Part shown: positions 8,404 to 16,036 of the stretch, piece after piece | Layout: every line of letters starts with the position of its first letter | How positions within the stretch are numbered: the stretch's first letter is position 1 | Source of the DNA: Deltaproteobacteria bacterium | GTDB lineage: Bacteria > Desulfobacterota > Desulfobacteria > Desulfobacterales > SpSt-501 | NCBI GenBank assembly: GCA_016219005.1 | Contig: JACRCN010000066.1 | Location: 1 to 44,283, forward strand | Direction: 5' to 3' | Length of the DNA stretch: 44,283 nucleotides | Translations under genes and position numbers: made by a program | Notes under the pieces: model-generated | What the model saw: only the letters and a program-made list of their open reading frames with translations | What the model was told of the DNA's origin: nothing | Database searches by the model: none

Positions 8404-8536
8404 TTGGGCAATAAAAGCAATTAATATACCATCTAATGCAAGGTGGCTCGCAGCCCATCCAACATGCACAATTTATTGATAATATTTAATACGATAAATG
8501 AAGGGCCCTTGAGCTGGCGGAAGGGCCTTTTTTTTT
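8404..8536 (+). ncRNA. Possible small RNA with its own promoter and terminator
   Basis: A -35-like TTGGGC (8404-8409) and a -10-like TACCAT (8427-8432) are separated by 17 bp. About 70 bp further on is a clear intrinsic terminator. The predicted transcript would run from about 8440 to 8536, near 97 nt. No protein gene lies upstream on this strand that would need the terminator: the nearest plus-strand gene ends at 8041, and the genes on both sides are on the minus strand. The promoter matches are imperfect, so this is a hypothesis. Confidence 0.25.
8504..8536 (+). terminator. Intrinsic terminator
   Basis: GGCCCTT (8504-8510), a 10-base loop, AAGGGCC (8521-8527), then nine consecutive T (8528-8536). 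Perfect stem plus T-run on the plus strand; the best terminator in the window. Confidence 0.8.
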
Positions 8537-8747
8537 GCGGGTCAAAAAAATGGCGGTTCGCAGCTTTTACCGGGAAAGGTGGCCTAAGCGCCCGTCGTTG
8601 GATTTCCGGCAGTTCGTCACTTGAAAAAATCTCAAAGAAAGGCTCCTCGCGCGTCTCAGCTGAAACGGGAGGAGCCACGGGTGAGGAAGGAGAGCACGGC
8701 GGCGGCGAACGCGAGCGGCAGCCGGCCGAACACCGGGGCGGACGGCA

Positions 8748-9146
8748 TCACCGGCTGAAGTTCATGAACGGAACGGCCGCCTGGCCGTCAACGCCGGGAC
8801 GATTTTGCTGCCAGTCGAGGATCCGGCAGCCGTCGGTTTCCCCGGCCGGGGCCTGGCAACTGATGACGGGCATGACCGGATCGCCCGCCACGGACTGGTA
8901 ATCAAACATACGGGCGCGGTCCGCCGGGATGCTTTCCATCTCCAGAATGTGCAGTAGATAGACGTAGGTATCCCCCTGGAACAAGTCGGTTGTCCCGCGG
9001 GCATCGCTGATGCGTTTCTTGAATTTAACGATGGCACCGTCTTTATTCGCCGCGGCCACGACCAGATTGAACTCGCCGTGGCGGCGCTTGTCTTCGTTTT
9101 TTTCCTGCTGGTTGGTAGTGAGGAGAAACTTTCCGATGTAAATCAT
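8748..9146 (-). CDS. Unknown protein (132 aa)
   Basis: A 132-residue protein without signal peptide or membrane helix. It begins MIYIGKFLLTTNQQEKNEDK and includes EFNLVVAAANKDGAIVKFKKRI, then LFQGDTYVYLLHILEMESI. It alternates hydrophobic and charged residues as in a small alpha/beta or beta-barrel cytoplasmic protein. The ribosome-binding site AAGGA lies about 10 bp upstream of the ATG. I do not recognise a family. It precedes, on the same strand, the TraB/GumN gene but is separated from it by 160 bp that show no feature. Composition and the ribosome-binding site argue for a real gene. Confidence 0.6.
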   Translation of the reverse strand: MIYIGKFLLTTNQQEKNEDKRRHGEFNLVVAAANKDGAIVKFKKRISDARGTTDLFQGDTYVYLLHILEMESIPADRARMFDYQSVAGDPVMPVISCQAPAGETDGCRILDWQQNRPGVDGQAAVPFMNFSR

Positions 9147-9306
9147 CGCTCATCCTTATTTTCGATGTGGTTGTGATCGTCAGGCAGAAGGCATATTAGC
9201 CGCTTCGCCGCCGTTTGTCCAGACATACCGGCGTGTTACTCCGAACCGTCAACCCGCCCGGGTCTTCCGCAGCCGTCAACCGTCCGACCCGGCGCAGGCT
9301 CGGCGG

Positions 9307-10260
9307 CTAACGCTGCTCCACCCGGTAGCCCCTGGCCTGCAGCAGCTCGACCACGCTGCCCGGCCCGATGAGGTGCATGACACCTACGATCACCAGCGCA
9401 GGTTCCCCCTGCCGGATCAGGTCTTCGATCTTCCCGGCCCAGGCCTGGTTGCGCTGAGCCAGGATCCGGTCGCGCACGTCCGGGTGCTGGTCGATGGTTT
9501 TGAACAGCAGCCGCTGGAGCCCCGGGGCAGCACCCGACCGCCACAATCCCACCATTTCGGAAGCGAATTCCGGAACCTGATCCAGATCCTGGAGCGTCAG
9601 GGCGAGAAAGGCATCCTCGGCGGCGGCGTTCATCCCGGCCAGCAGCTGCAGCTGGAACTCAGCCGTTTCCAACGCGGCAATCCCCTTCCGGTCGGCTTTG
9701 GCCTTGTTGAAAAAATGCATGTCCACGCCCAGGTTCGGGTCAAACCCCAGGCGCTGGAACTCCAAGGCCGAAAGCGTCATGGCGATCATCCATGGCCTGA
9801 AACCGGCGACGGCCGCCGCGGGCAAGCCGGTTTCCGCAAGCTTGTCTTCGAGCCGCCGTCGGGTCCGGGGACCGATCGTATCGAAGACACTCCGGCCGGC
9901 GGGAAGCATCCCCAATTCGAGCATGCGCGCCTGCACGCGCGGGTCTTGCATGAGGCCGATATCGGTTTCGAAAACGACGGCCCGGCACGCGGCATAGGCC
10001 GCATCCATGGCCGGCGGCAATGGGTAGTCATCCGCGCGCATGAAATGGATCGAGCCCAGCAGGAAGACCGCTCCGCCTCCGGCCGGAATCTCCCACAGAC
10101 TCGTCTTGGCGGAACCCGGCAGCGCTTGGGCGTGGCCCACCATCGGAGCCGCGGCCCCGGCGACCCACAGCAAAAAGGCCAGAAACGCCAGCGCCCTGGG
10201 GATGGTCTTCACGACCGGCCGAAAAGCGGCCATGGAACTCACACGGTGGAGCGCAATCAT
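9307..10260 (-). CDS. TraB/GumN-family protein, exported
   Basis: A 317-residue protein of the TraB/GumN family. After an N-terminal signal sequence (ALAFLAFLLWVAGAAAPMVGHAQA) come the two family motifs: WEIPAGGGAVFLLGSIHF near the start of the mature protein and ALVIVGVMHLIGPGSVVELL near the end, each with a Gly-x-x-His core, plus conserved acidic positions (VFETD). Members are proposed metal-dependent hydrolases or peptidases; function is poorly known. The ATG at 10260 overlaps the stop of the upstream GatB/YqeY gene as ATGA, so translational coupling is likely; an in-frame TTG at 10272 is less likely. Confidence 0.85.
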   Translation of the reverse strand: MIALHRVSSMAAFRPVVKTIPRALAFLAFLLWVAGAAAPMVGHAQALPGSAKTSLWEIPAGGGAVFLLGSIHFMRADDYPLPPAMDAAYAACRAVVFETDIGLMQDPRVQARMLELGMLPAGRSVFDTIGPRTRRRLEDKLAETGLPAAAVAGFRPWMIAMTLSALEFQRLGFDPNLGVDMHFFNKAKADRKGIAALETAEFQLQLLAGMNAAAEDAFLALTLQDLDQVPEFASEMVGLWRSGAAPGLQRLLFKTIDQHPDVRDRILAQRNQAWAGKIEDLIRQGEPALVIVGVMHLIGPGSVVELLQARGYRVEQR

Positions 10261-10754
10261 GGAGTCGGCCAATTCTTCAAGATGTCGTTGACGAGCTTGC
10301 CGTCGGCGGTCTTGCCGAAGTGCTTCATGATAACCCCCATGGCCTGCATCTTGTTTTTGAACTGGGAAAAGTCGATGTTGCCCCGGACCCAGTCGACGAT
10401 CTCCTCGCGCGCCACCTGGCGCGGCAGGTAGGTCTCCAGTATCTGCAGGTAGTCGGAAGTCGCCTCCTTTTTGGCCTCGAGCACGATGTGCTCGGATTTG
10501 ATCAGGCCCTGGATGATGCCGATGATGTCGTCGTTGGTGATCTCCTCGGCCTGCTTGGGCCGCGTCGACTTCTTGCCGTCCTCCAGCGTCACCGGCACGG
10601 TGAGCTTGAAGAACTCCGACATGACTTGGCGGATGGTGTTGCGCCCGACTTCGTCCTTGGCCCGCATCGCCTGCCGCAGGTCTTCCTTCAGCTTCGCCTG
10701 CAGCGGCAGGTTCATGTCCGGATCCCAGCCGTAGGCGTCTTTTATATCAGCCAT
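10257..10754 (-). CDS. GatB/YqeY domain protein
   Basis: A 165-residue stand-alone GatB/YqeY protein. It has the usual features: LKEDLRQAMRAKDEVGRNTIRQV at the N-terminus, an acidic helical middle (EITNDDIIGIIQGLIKSE), a Tyr-Leu-Pro segment (ILETYLPRQVAREEIVDWV) and the C-terminal DFSQFKNKMQAMGVIMKHF that corresponds to the tRNA-binding helical domain of the GatB amidotransferase subunit. Such proteins lack the GatB kinase core and may assist tRNA-dependent amidation or bind tRNA; their role is not established. The ribosome-binding site GAAGGAGAA precedes the ATG. It is the first gene of a coupled pair with the TraB/GumN gene. Confidence 0.9.
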   Translation of the reverse strand: MADIKDAYGWDPDMNLPLQAKLKEDLRQAMRAKDEVGRNTIRQVMSEFFKLTVPVTLEDGKKSTRPKQAEEITNDDIIGIIQGLIKSEHIVLEAKKEATSDYLQILETYLPRQVAREEIVDWVRGNIDFSQFKNKMQAMGVIMKHFGKTADGKLVNDILKNWPTP

Positions 10755-10880
10755 ATCCGTTCTCCTTCTGCTGACATCTCATGTCCGCAGGCGCGGAAGC
10801 CTTCGGATGCGCCGCAACCCCTGCGTATCGGCCGTGCACGTGAACTCCTGAGCCCTCATCCGGTTCGCCCTACCCTCCGG

Positions 10881-12323
10881 TTAGCCCCGTGCGAGTTCCG
10901 CGGCGGTCTGGCGGATGCGCCGCCAGGCCTGCTCCACGTGGCGGCGCTCGGTGTGGGTCTGGCCGACGCAAAACCGCAGCGTCAGGCGATCCTGCAGCCG
11001 GGTGTGGGTAAAAAAGAGCGCGCCGCTTGCATTCAGCCGGTCCATAAGCGCCTGGTTGAAGCCGTCGCCGCCCCGGTGGCGGAAACAAACGAGGTTCAGG
11101 GGTGGGAGCACCGCCAGTTCGAAATCCGGGTCCAGCCGGACCCAGCCGGCGAACTCCTGGGCGAGCGCCACGTGTCGCCGCACGTGGTGCTGGAGGCCTT
11201 CCACCCCGTAGTGCCGGATCACGAACCACAGCTTCAGCGCCCGGAAGCGCCGTCCCAGGGGGATCTGCCAGTCGCGGTAGTCGATCACCGCCCCGGTCTC
11301 GGTGGCCTGGTTGCGCAGGTACTCGGGCAGAATGCTCAGGGCCTGGATGAGCGCTGCGCGGTCGGCCACGAAAAAACAGTCGCAATCGAAATTGGTGAAC
11401 ATCCACTTGTGCGGGTTGAAACAGTAGCTGTCCGCAAACTCGAGCCCGGCCTGGACGTGGCGGAACTCCGGGCACAGCGCGGCGGTGCCGGCCATGGCCC
11501 CGTCCACGTGCAGCCACAGGCCCTGCTCGCGGCAGATCCGGCCGATCTCGGGAACGGGGTCGATGGCGTTCGAGGACGTGGTTCCCACCGTGGCCGCCGC
11601 GAAGAAGGGCACGCAGCCGGCCTGGCGGTCCTCGTTGATCCGTTGCGCCAGCAAGTCAGGGCGCAGGGCGAAGTTCGCGTCCACGTCGATCAGGCGCAGG
11701 TTCTCCCGGCCGATCCCGGCGATCTTGGCGCCCTTCTCGATGGAGGAGTGGGCCTGGCTGGAGGTGTAGGCCGTGAGCCGCTCCCGGCAGCCGCGTGCGT
11801 TGCTGGCGAGTCCCGTCGCCCGCTCCCGGGCGGCCAGCAGCGCGCACAGGGCGGCGCTGGAGGCGGAATCTTCGATCACGCCGCCGCCGGTACCCGTGGA
11901 ACGGAAGCGCGGCGGCAGGTCCAGCATCTGCGCCACCCAGTCGAGCACGTGGGTTTCGAGCTCCGTGCAGGCGGGGCTCGTGGCCCACAGCATGCCCTGC
12001 ACGCCGAGCCCGGAGGAGATCAGGTCGCCCAGAATGGAGGGTCCGGAGGCGTTGGCCGGAAAGTATGCGAAAAAATTCGGCGACTGCCAGTGCGTGATGC
12101 CGGGCAGAATCCGTTCGCTTACATCCCGCAGCACGGCGTCGAAGGGCTCACCCTGCTGCGGCGGGTGGGCCGGCAGCGCGGCGCGGGTGTCGCCCGGCTT
12201 GACCGGGGAGAGCACCGGCAGGGATTCCACGCGCTCGTAATAGTCGGCGATCCAGTCGATGGCGGCGTACCCGAAACGCCGGAACTCGGCGGGACTCATG
12301 TGGTAGGTTTTTTCTTCGGACAT
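10881..12323 (-). CDS. Aromatic-L-amino-acid decarboxylase-type PLP enzyme
   Basis: A 480-residue group II PLP decarboxylase close to the animal/plant aromatic amino acid decarboxylases. Visible elements: N-terminal ERILPGITHWQSPNFFAYFP, His192 (SSQAHSSIEKGAK) that stacks on PLP, Asp274 (LHVDGAMAGTA) that pairs with the pyridine nitrogen, Lys306 (CFNPHKWMFTNFDC) that forms the Schiff base, and the C-terminal DYRDWQIPLGRRFRALKLWF. Tyr335 (LPEYLRNQ) occupies the loop position of human Tyr332; Tyr there indicates decarboxylase, Phe the aldehyde-forming branch. Substrates are likely Phe, Tyr, Trp or DOPA, giving arylalkylamines and CO2. The gene stands 126 bp from the GatB/YqeY gene and just downstream of the reductase gene on the same strand. 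Confidence 0.9.
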   Translation of the reverse strand: MSEEKTYHMSPAEFRRFGYAAIDWIADYYERVESLPVLSPVKPGDTRAALPAHPPQQGEPFDAVLRDVSERILPGITHWQSPNFFAYFPANASGPSILGDLISSGLGVQGMLWATSPACTELETHVLDWVAQMLDLPPRFRSTGTGGGVIEDSASSAALCALLAARERATGLASNARGCRERLTAYTSSQAHSSIEKGAKIAGIGRENLRLIDVDANFALRPDLLAQRINEDRQAGCVPFFAAATVGTTSSNAIDPVPEIGRICREQGLWLHVDGAMAGTAALCPEFRHVQAGLEFADSYCFNPHKWMFTNFDCDCFFVADRAALIQALSILPEYLRNQATETGAVIDYRDWQIPLGRRFRALKLWFVIRHYGVEGLQHHVRRHVALAQEFAGWVRLDPDFELAVLPPLNLVCFRHRGGDGFNQALMDRLNASGALFFTHTRLQDRLTLRFCVGQTHTERRHVEQAWRRIRQTAAELARG

Positions 12324-12345
12324 GACGGCGTTCCTCTCAAAGGTG

Positions 12346-12828
12346 TCAGCGGTGGATGCGATCGTAGATCAAGAGGTCGTAGGCCGGAGGGCCCGGGATG
12401 CGCTCCGCAGAGGTGAGGGCGAAGGCTTCCGCGGGGATTTCCGGGAAGAAGGCGTCGCCGTCAACGGTCAACGGGACCACCGTGAGGTAAATACGGTCGG
12501 CGATCGGCAGGGCTTCCCGGTAGAGCTGCCCGCCGCCGATGATGAAGATCTCCTCCTCGCCGGCCGGGCAAAGCGCGAGCGCGGCCTCCAGCCCCGACGC
12601 GGCCAGGCAGCCCTCCGGCCGGAACCCCGGGCGGCGGCTGACCACGATGTTGGTCCGTCCCGGAAGGGGCCGACCGATGCTTTCATAGGTGCGCCGCCCC
12701 ATGATCACCGTGTGCCCGAGAGTGATGCGCTTGAACCGCTTCTGCTCCCCGGGGATTTTCCAGGGGATGCTTCCGCCGCGGCCGATCACGCGATGTTCCG
12801 CCATGGCGGCGATCAACGCGATCCGCAT
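12346..12828 (-). CDS. folA: Dihydrofolate reductase
   Basis: A 160-residue dihydrofolate reductase from the chosen start; the E. coli enzyme is 159 residues. Motifs in order: MRIALIAAMAEHRVIGRGGS (Met20-loop region), IPWKIPGEQKRFKRITLG with an acid at the catalytic position (Glu28 here, Asp27 in E. coli), TVIMGRRTYESIGRPLPGRT for NADPH binding, and EIFIIGGGQLYREALP. It reduces dihydrofolate to tetrahydrofolate with NADPH. In-frame upstream starts at 12861 and 12933 would add 11 or 35 residues that do not match the family, and neither has a good ribosome-binding site. No thymidylate synthase gene is adjacent. Confidence 0.92.
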   Translation of the reverse strand: MRIALIAAMAEHRVIGRGGSIPWKIPGEQKRFKRITLGHTVIMGRRTYESIGRPLPGRTNIVVSRRPGFRPEGCLAASGLEAALALCPAGEEEIFIIGGGQLYREALPIADRIYLTVVPLTVDGDAFFPEIPAEAFALTSAERIPGPPAYDLLIYDRIHR

Positions 12829-13120
12829 CTCAACGCGCTTGTTGACTTCGGCAGTGTTCATCGCGACAACAACCGACCCGACCGGCAGTGGTGAGGGAAG
12901 AAGGCCGTTTACCGCACCCGGATACGGATGCACCGGCGGTTACAATAGAAAACCGCATCTTGGGTGTCAAGCGACAAAACAGCCCGCGCGGCGCCGGCGT
13001 TGTGTCAAATTCCGGCCCGCAGCAGCGCGTGACGATCCGCGCATCTCTTGAAAACCGTTGCAGTCCGCAAGGCGGTCATACTATACTGAACCAGATGCGC
13101 CAGGCTTTCGAAAGGTGACC

Positions 13121-14062
13121 ATGACCGCAACGCGTGTGATCAACGATATCGAACCTCCGGGGAAGCCTCGCGCCCAGGATGAACTCATCAAAAAGGTCAC
13201 CTGGATCGGTGTGGCCGTGAACATCGTTCTGGCCGCTCTCAAGCTTTTTGCCGGAATATGCGGTGACAGCCAGGCCGTCGTGGCCGACGGCGTCGAGTCT
13301 CTTCTGGATGTGTTCACGGTTATGCTCGTCTACGCCGCTTCGCGTTTCTGGATGCGGCCTCCGGACGACACCCATCCTTTCGGCCATGGCCGGATGGAAA
13401 CGCTGGTGGCGGTCTTCATCGGCGTCTCCCTGGTGGGCGCTGCGGTCGGCATCGGCTGGGAGTCGATCGCCACCCTGCACGAAAAGCACTTCGCCCCGCC
13501 GGGATGGATTGCGGCCGTCGCCGCTTTCGCTTCCATTGTCGGCAAGGAAGTCCTCTACCGCTGGACGGCTGCGGTCGGCCGCCGGATGAAAAGCTCCGCG
13601 GTCATTGCCACCGCCCTGCACTACCGCTCGGATTCCTTCAGCTCCTATCCGGTCCTTCTCGCCGTGGCCGGTGCCATTCTGTTTCCCGGCTGGTCCTTTC
13701 TCGATCACGTCGGGGCCGTCGTCGTTTCGATTTTCATCCTGCATTCCGCCTTTCAAATCACCTGGCCGAGCCTCAAGGAGCTGATCGATGCCGGGGCCCC
13801 GGTCGAAATCCGAAAACAGATCCGCGAGATTGCCGGTACGAACAAAAACGTCATTCAGGTCCACGACATCCGCACGCGTTACATCGGATCGAGCCTCCAG
13901 GTCGTCCTGCACCTGGTGGTGGACGGTGGCATCACGGTGCGCGAGGGTCACGCGATTGCGGAAGATGTGGAGCATCGGCTCAGCCGGGAGATCGACGAGG
14001 TGGTCGATGTGGTGGCGCACGTCGAACCCCCGGAAGGAGCCGTTGAGGAGGGAATGCCATGA
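13121..14062 (+). CDS. Cation diffusion facilitator (CDF) metal transporter
   Basis: A 313-residue inner-membrane protein of the CDF family, which exports divalent metals such as Zn, Fe, Mn or Co in exchange for protons. It shows the first metal-site helix (VVADGVESLLDVFTVM), the conserved cytoplasmic loop HPFGHGRMETLVAV, the second metal-site helix (ALHYRSDSFSSYPVLLAV) and a C-terminal dimerisation domain (VIQVHDIRTRYIGSSLQV, then EDVEHRLSREIDEVVDV). The first site has Asp at both ends of the VADGVESLLD motif where zinc exporters often have HSxSD, so iron or manganese is as likely as zinc. The ATG at 13121 has GAAAGGTG just upstream. The stop overlaps the next ATG (ATGA), coupling it to the coiled-coil protein. 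Confidence 0.93.
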   Translation: MTATRVINDIEPPGKPRAQDELIKKVTWIGVAVNIVLAALKLFAGICGDSQAVVADGVESLLDVFTVMLVYAASRFWMRPPDDTHPFGHGRMETLVAVFIGVSLVGAAVGIGWESIATLHEKHFAPPGWIAAVAAFASIVGKEVLYRWTAAVGRRMKSSAVIATALHYRSDSFSSYPVLLAVAGAILFPGWSFLDHVGAVVVSIFILHSAFQITWPSLKELIDAGAPVEIRKQIREIAGTNKNVIQVHDIRTRYIGSSLQVVLHLVVDGGITVREGHAIAEDVEHRLSREIDEVVDVVAHVEPPEGAVEEGMP

Positions 14063-14955
14063 ATAAAGAGCGCAACTATCAACCGGTATTGGTCGTCCTG
14101 GTGCTGATCGTCATCGGGGTGGCGGCATGGAACCTGTTCACGGACTGGCAGGTCCGGCGGACCGAAACAGCCCGCCAGCAGGAGGGCCAGGAGTGGCGGC
14201 AGCGGGCGGAGGCGCTGTCGAAAAAGGTCGCCGAACTGGAGACCGAACTCAAAAATGTTCAGGATGAAAAGGCGCCCGAGGACAAGGCCGCCGAGGTCTT
14301 CGGCCCTGCCGTAACCGCGGGGGCGTCACCGGATAAAGCCTCCGGCGTCGAGAGCAACGAACGGCAGATCATCGCCTTTTTCAACTACCTGGACGGCCGG
14401 GACTACGTGAAGGCCTACGCGCTAGAAGGCGGCACCTATGCGCAATACACCGCGGCCGTGGCCGAGCTTTCCGCAAGCCTGCCGAAAGTCGCAGGCGAAA
14501 CCGAGTCGCTCTATACGACGTTGAAGAATGTCTCCCATTTCTTTCGCGTGCTGGGCAAAAAGAGAACCGAGCTCATGGCGGACATCCTCAAAAACGAGCA
14601 GGAGATCCTGGAGCCGGCCATGCGCGTCTTCTACCAGTGGTTCACCGCTCCGGCCGGCAAGCTCCAGGGAAAGCCCTCGCTGCCGGTGATGTATGAGTAC
14701 GCGAGTTACTTCATGCACACGCTCGGCGGCCGGAGCTACCTGATGCGCCGCGATTCCAAGCTCCGGTTGCTCACGACCTACTATTGCATCCTGGTCCTGG
14801 ACCGGGCCAACGAGAGCGGGATGAACCCGAACGGGGTCGACATCCGGCCCATCATCGCCTCCACCGCCAACGACATCCGCAGCCAGAAGGGGCTGATCCA
14901 CCAGAAGGCATACCTGGCCGAGCTCTCACGGCTGGCCGACAAATACCCGATGTGA
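14059..14955 (+). CDS. Unknown membrane-anchored coiled-coil protein
   Basis: A 298-residue protein coupled to the CDF transporter by an ATGA overlap. Residues about 8-26 form one membrane helix (PVLVVLVLIVIGVAAWNLF), followed by a coiled coil at about 34-75 (heptad-like EWRQRAEALSKKVAELETEL) and a linker. The rest, from about residue 105, is an alpha-helical domain of about 190 residues (RQIIAFFNYLDGRDYVKAYA, and YYCILVLDRANESGMNPNGV) that I do not recognise. The topology suggests a periplasmic domain. Coupling implies a partner role for the transporter, for example metal handling or assembly; that is inference. Confidence 0.75.
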   Translation: MNKERNYQPVLVVLVLIVIGVAAWNLFTDWQVRRTETARQQEGQEWRQRAEALSKKVAELETELKNVQDEKAPEDKAAEVFGPAVTAGASPDKASGVESNERQIIAFFNYLDGRDYVKAYALEGGTYAQYTAAVAELSASLPKVAGETESLYTTLKNVSHFFRVLGKKRTELMADILKNEQEILEPAMRVFYQWFTAPAGKLQGKPSLPVMYEYASYFMHTLGGRSYLMRRDSKLRLLTTYYCILVLDRANESGMNPNGVDIRPIIASTANDIRSQKGLIHQKAYLAELSRLADKYPM

Positions 14956-14999
14956 GGGCGCCACGCCGCGTCGGTATCGAAGCCCACGGGAGGGACGGC

Positions 15000-15785
15000 A
15001 TGACATTGAAAGAGCACGAGTACGTTCGACAGACCCTGGAGCGCTACACGAACTGTCGTCTCGAGGATTTCTGTGACCACATCCTCATCACGAACTTCAA
15101 GCGCTACATTCTGCGCTTCCAGGAAAAAACCAAGGCCCAGTTTTCCGAGGGGAACTTCCGGATCGCCAATGCCAAGAATCTCAACTGCACCATGATCGAT
15201 TTCGGCATCGGCTCGCCCCAGGCCGCCCTGGTGATCAACTGTCTGGCCTACCTGGACAACCTGAAGTCGATCATCATGCTGGGCATGTGCGGCGGCATCG
15301 ACGACATCCTGAAGACCGGCGATTTCCTGGTGCCCTCGGCGGCCATCCGCGGCGAGGGCACCAGCCGGCACTATATGCCGCCCGAGTTCCCCGCCATCCC
15401 GGCCTCGTCGGTCAACCTCTACTGCATCGGCGCCGTGCGCAAACTCGGCCTCACCCCCCACTCCGGCATCGTCTACACCACCGACCGCCGACTGTGGGAG
15501 TTCGACGAAGACTTCGTAGGTTATCTCCGCAACCGGCGAATCCTGGCGATCGAAATGGAGCTGGCCACCCTCTTCACCGTCGCCTATCGCTACGAGCTGC
15601 CCATCGGATCCGTCATGCTGGTATCCGACATGCCGCTTCAGCGCAGGGGCATCAAGGACAAGAAGCTCTCGGAGGCTATCTATGCCAAGCACATGGAGAC
15701 CCACCTCGATGCCGGCATGGACGCCGTCGCCAAGCTGAACGCCAACTGGGACAAGGTGTCCCGCAAACTCACCTCTGAGTGGTGA
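15000..15785 (+). CDS. AMP nucleosidase, short form
   Basis: A 261-residue nucleoside-phosphorylase-fold enzyme that matches the short AMP nucleosidases of Bacteroidetes and relatives: AMP plus water to adenine plus ribose 5-phosphate. Conserved stretches as I recall them from the Bacteroides-type proteins: LEDFCDHILITNFKRY, MIDFGIGSPQAALVINCL, IIMLGMCGGIDDILKTGDF, AAIRGEGTSRHYMPPEFP, GIVYTTDRRLWEFDEDF and the acidic ribose-binding region AIEMELATLF, with LVSDMP near the C-terminus. The start at 15000 follows a GGGAGGG ribosome-binding site; the longer open frame upstream overlaps the previous gene and is not expected to be translated. It may serve purine salvage and control of AMP levels. 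Confidence 0.92.
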   Translation: MTLKEHEYVRQTLERYTNCRLEDFCDHILITNFKRYILRFQEKTKAQFSEGNFRIANAKNLNCTMIDFGIGSPQAALVINCLAYLDNLKSIIMLGMCGGIDDILKTGDFLVPSAAIRGEGTSRHYMPPEFPAIPASSVNLYCIGAVRKLGLTPHSGIVYTTDRRLWEFDEDFVGYLRNRRILAIEMELATLFTVAYRYELPIGSVMLVSDMPLQRRGIKDKKLSEAIYAKHMETHLDAGMDAVAKLNANWDKVSRKLTSEW

Positions 15786-15825
15786 AAACTGCTTTAAAGC
15801 ACCGCCTCGCACCCGGGGGCCGCGT

Positions 15826-15900
15826 TATATGCTGCGCTTGCCAAAACGCCGCGCGCCTTGACTGACGGCCGGATGCTTGTTTTTCAACAGCCTTGTTAAC
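15826..15900 (-). repeat. MITE-like repeat, copy 1 (partial)
   Basis: On the minus strand this begins GTTAACAAGGCTGTTGAAAAAC and matches copy 2 (18798-18941) in inverted orientation. A 38-bp block (15852-15889) is identical to the reverse complement of 18798-18835, and similarity continues for about 28 bp further with a few mismatches to about 15826. The end motif TTAACA..GTTGAAA recurs as an inverted terminal repeat in copy 2. Confidence 0.85.
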
Positions 15901-16036
15901 GCCGTTTTCGCATGCGCCTTTCTTTCCGTTGATTCGAGCTCGGAGCCTGAACATTCTTGGCATCTCGCCTGTAATGATTATCGTTAAGCATTAAGCGTCG
16001 CGGAATACGGCGCGTTCCCGTTCCTTAATCTGGCGG

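Larger units (their letters stand above)
8346..8747. other. 402-bp stretch without a recognisable protein gene
   Basis: Lies between two unknown minus-strand genes. Open frames exist on both strands but have no good ribosome-binding site, and their predicted proteins are low-complexity. The stretch contains a plus-strand intrinsic terminator (8504-8536) and a weak upstream promoter-like pair, annotated separately as a possible small RNA. Confidence 0.45.

Noticed and set aside
8443-8901. A plus-strand frame of 152 codons across the terminator
   Set aside because: It contains the terminator stem and T-run and its product is low-complexity; not a plausible gene.
10320-12416. A long plus-strand open frame (698 codons) opposite the GatB/YqeY and decarboxylase genes
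   Set aside because: It is antisense to two well-supported genes, has no family similarity and shows the residue bias of a shadow frame in GC-rich coding DNA.
14781-15812. A minus-strand open frame of 343 codons over the AMP nucleosidase
   Set aside because: Antisense to a clear AMP nucleosidase; no supporting motif or ribosome-binding site.
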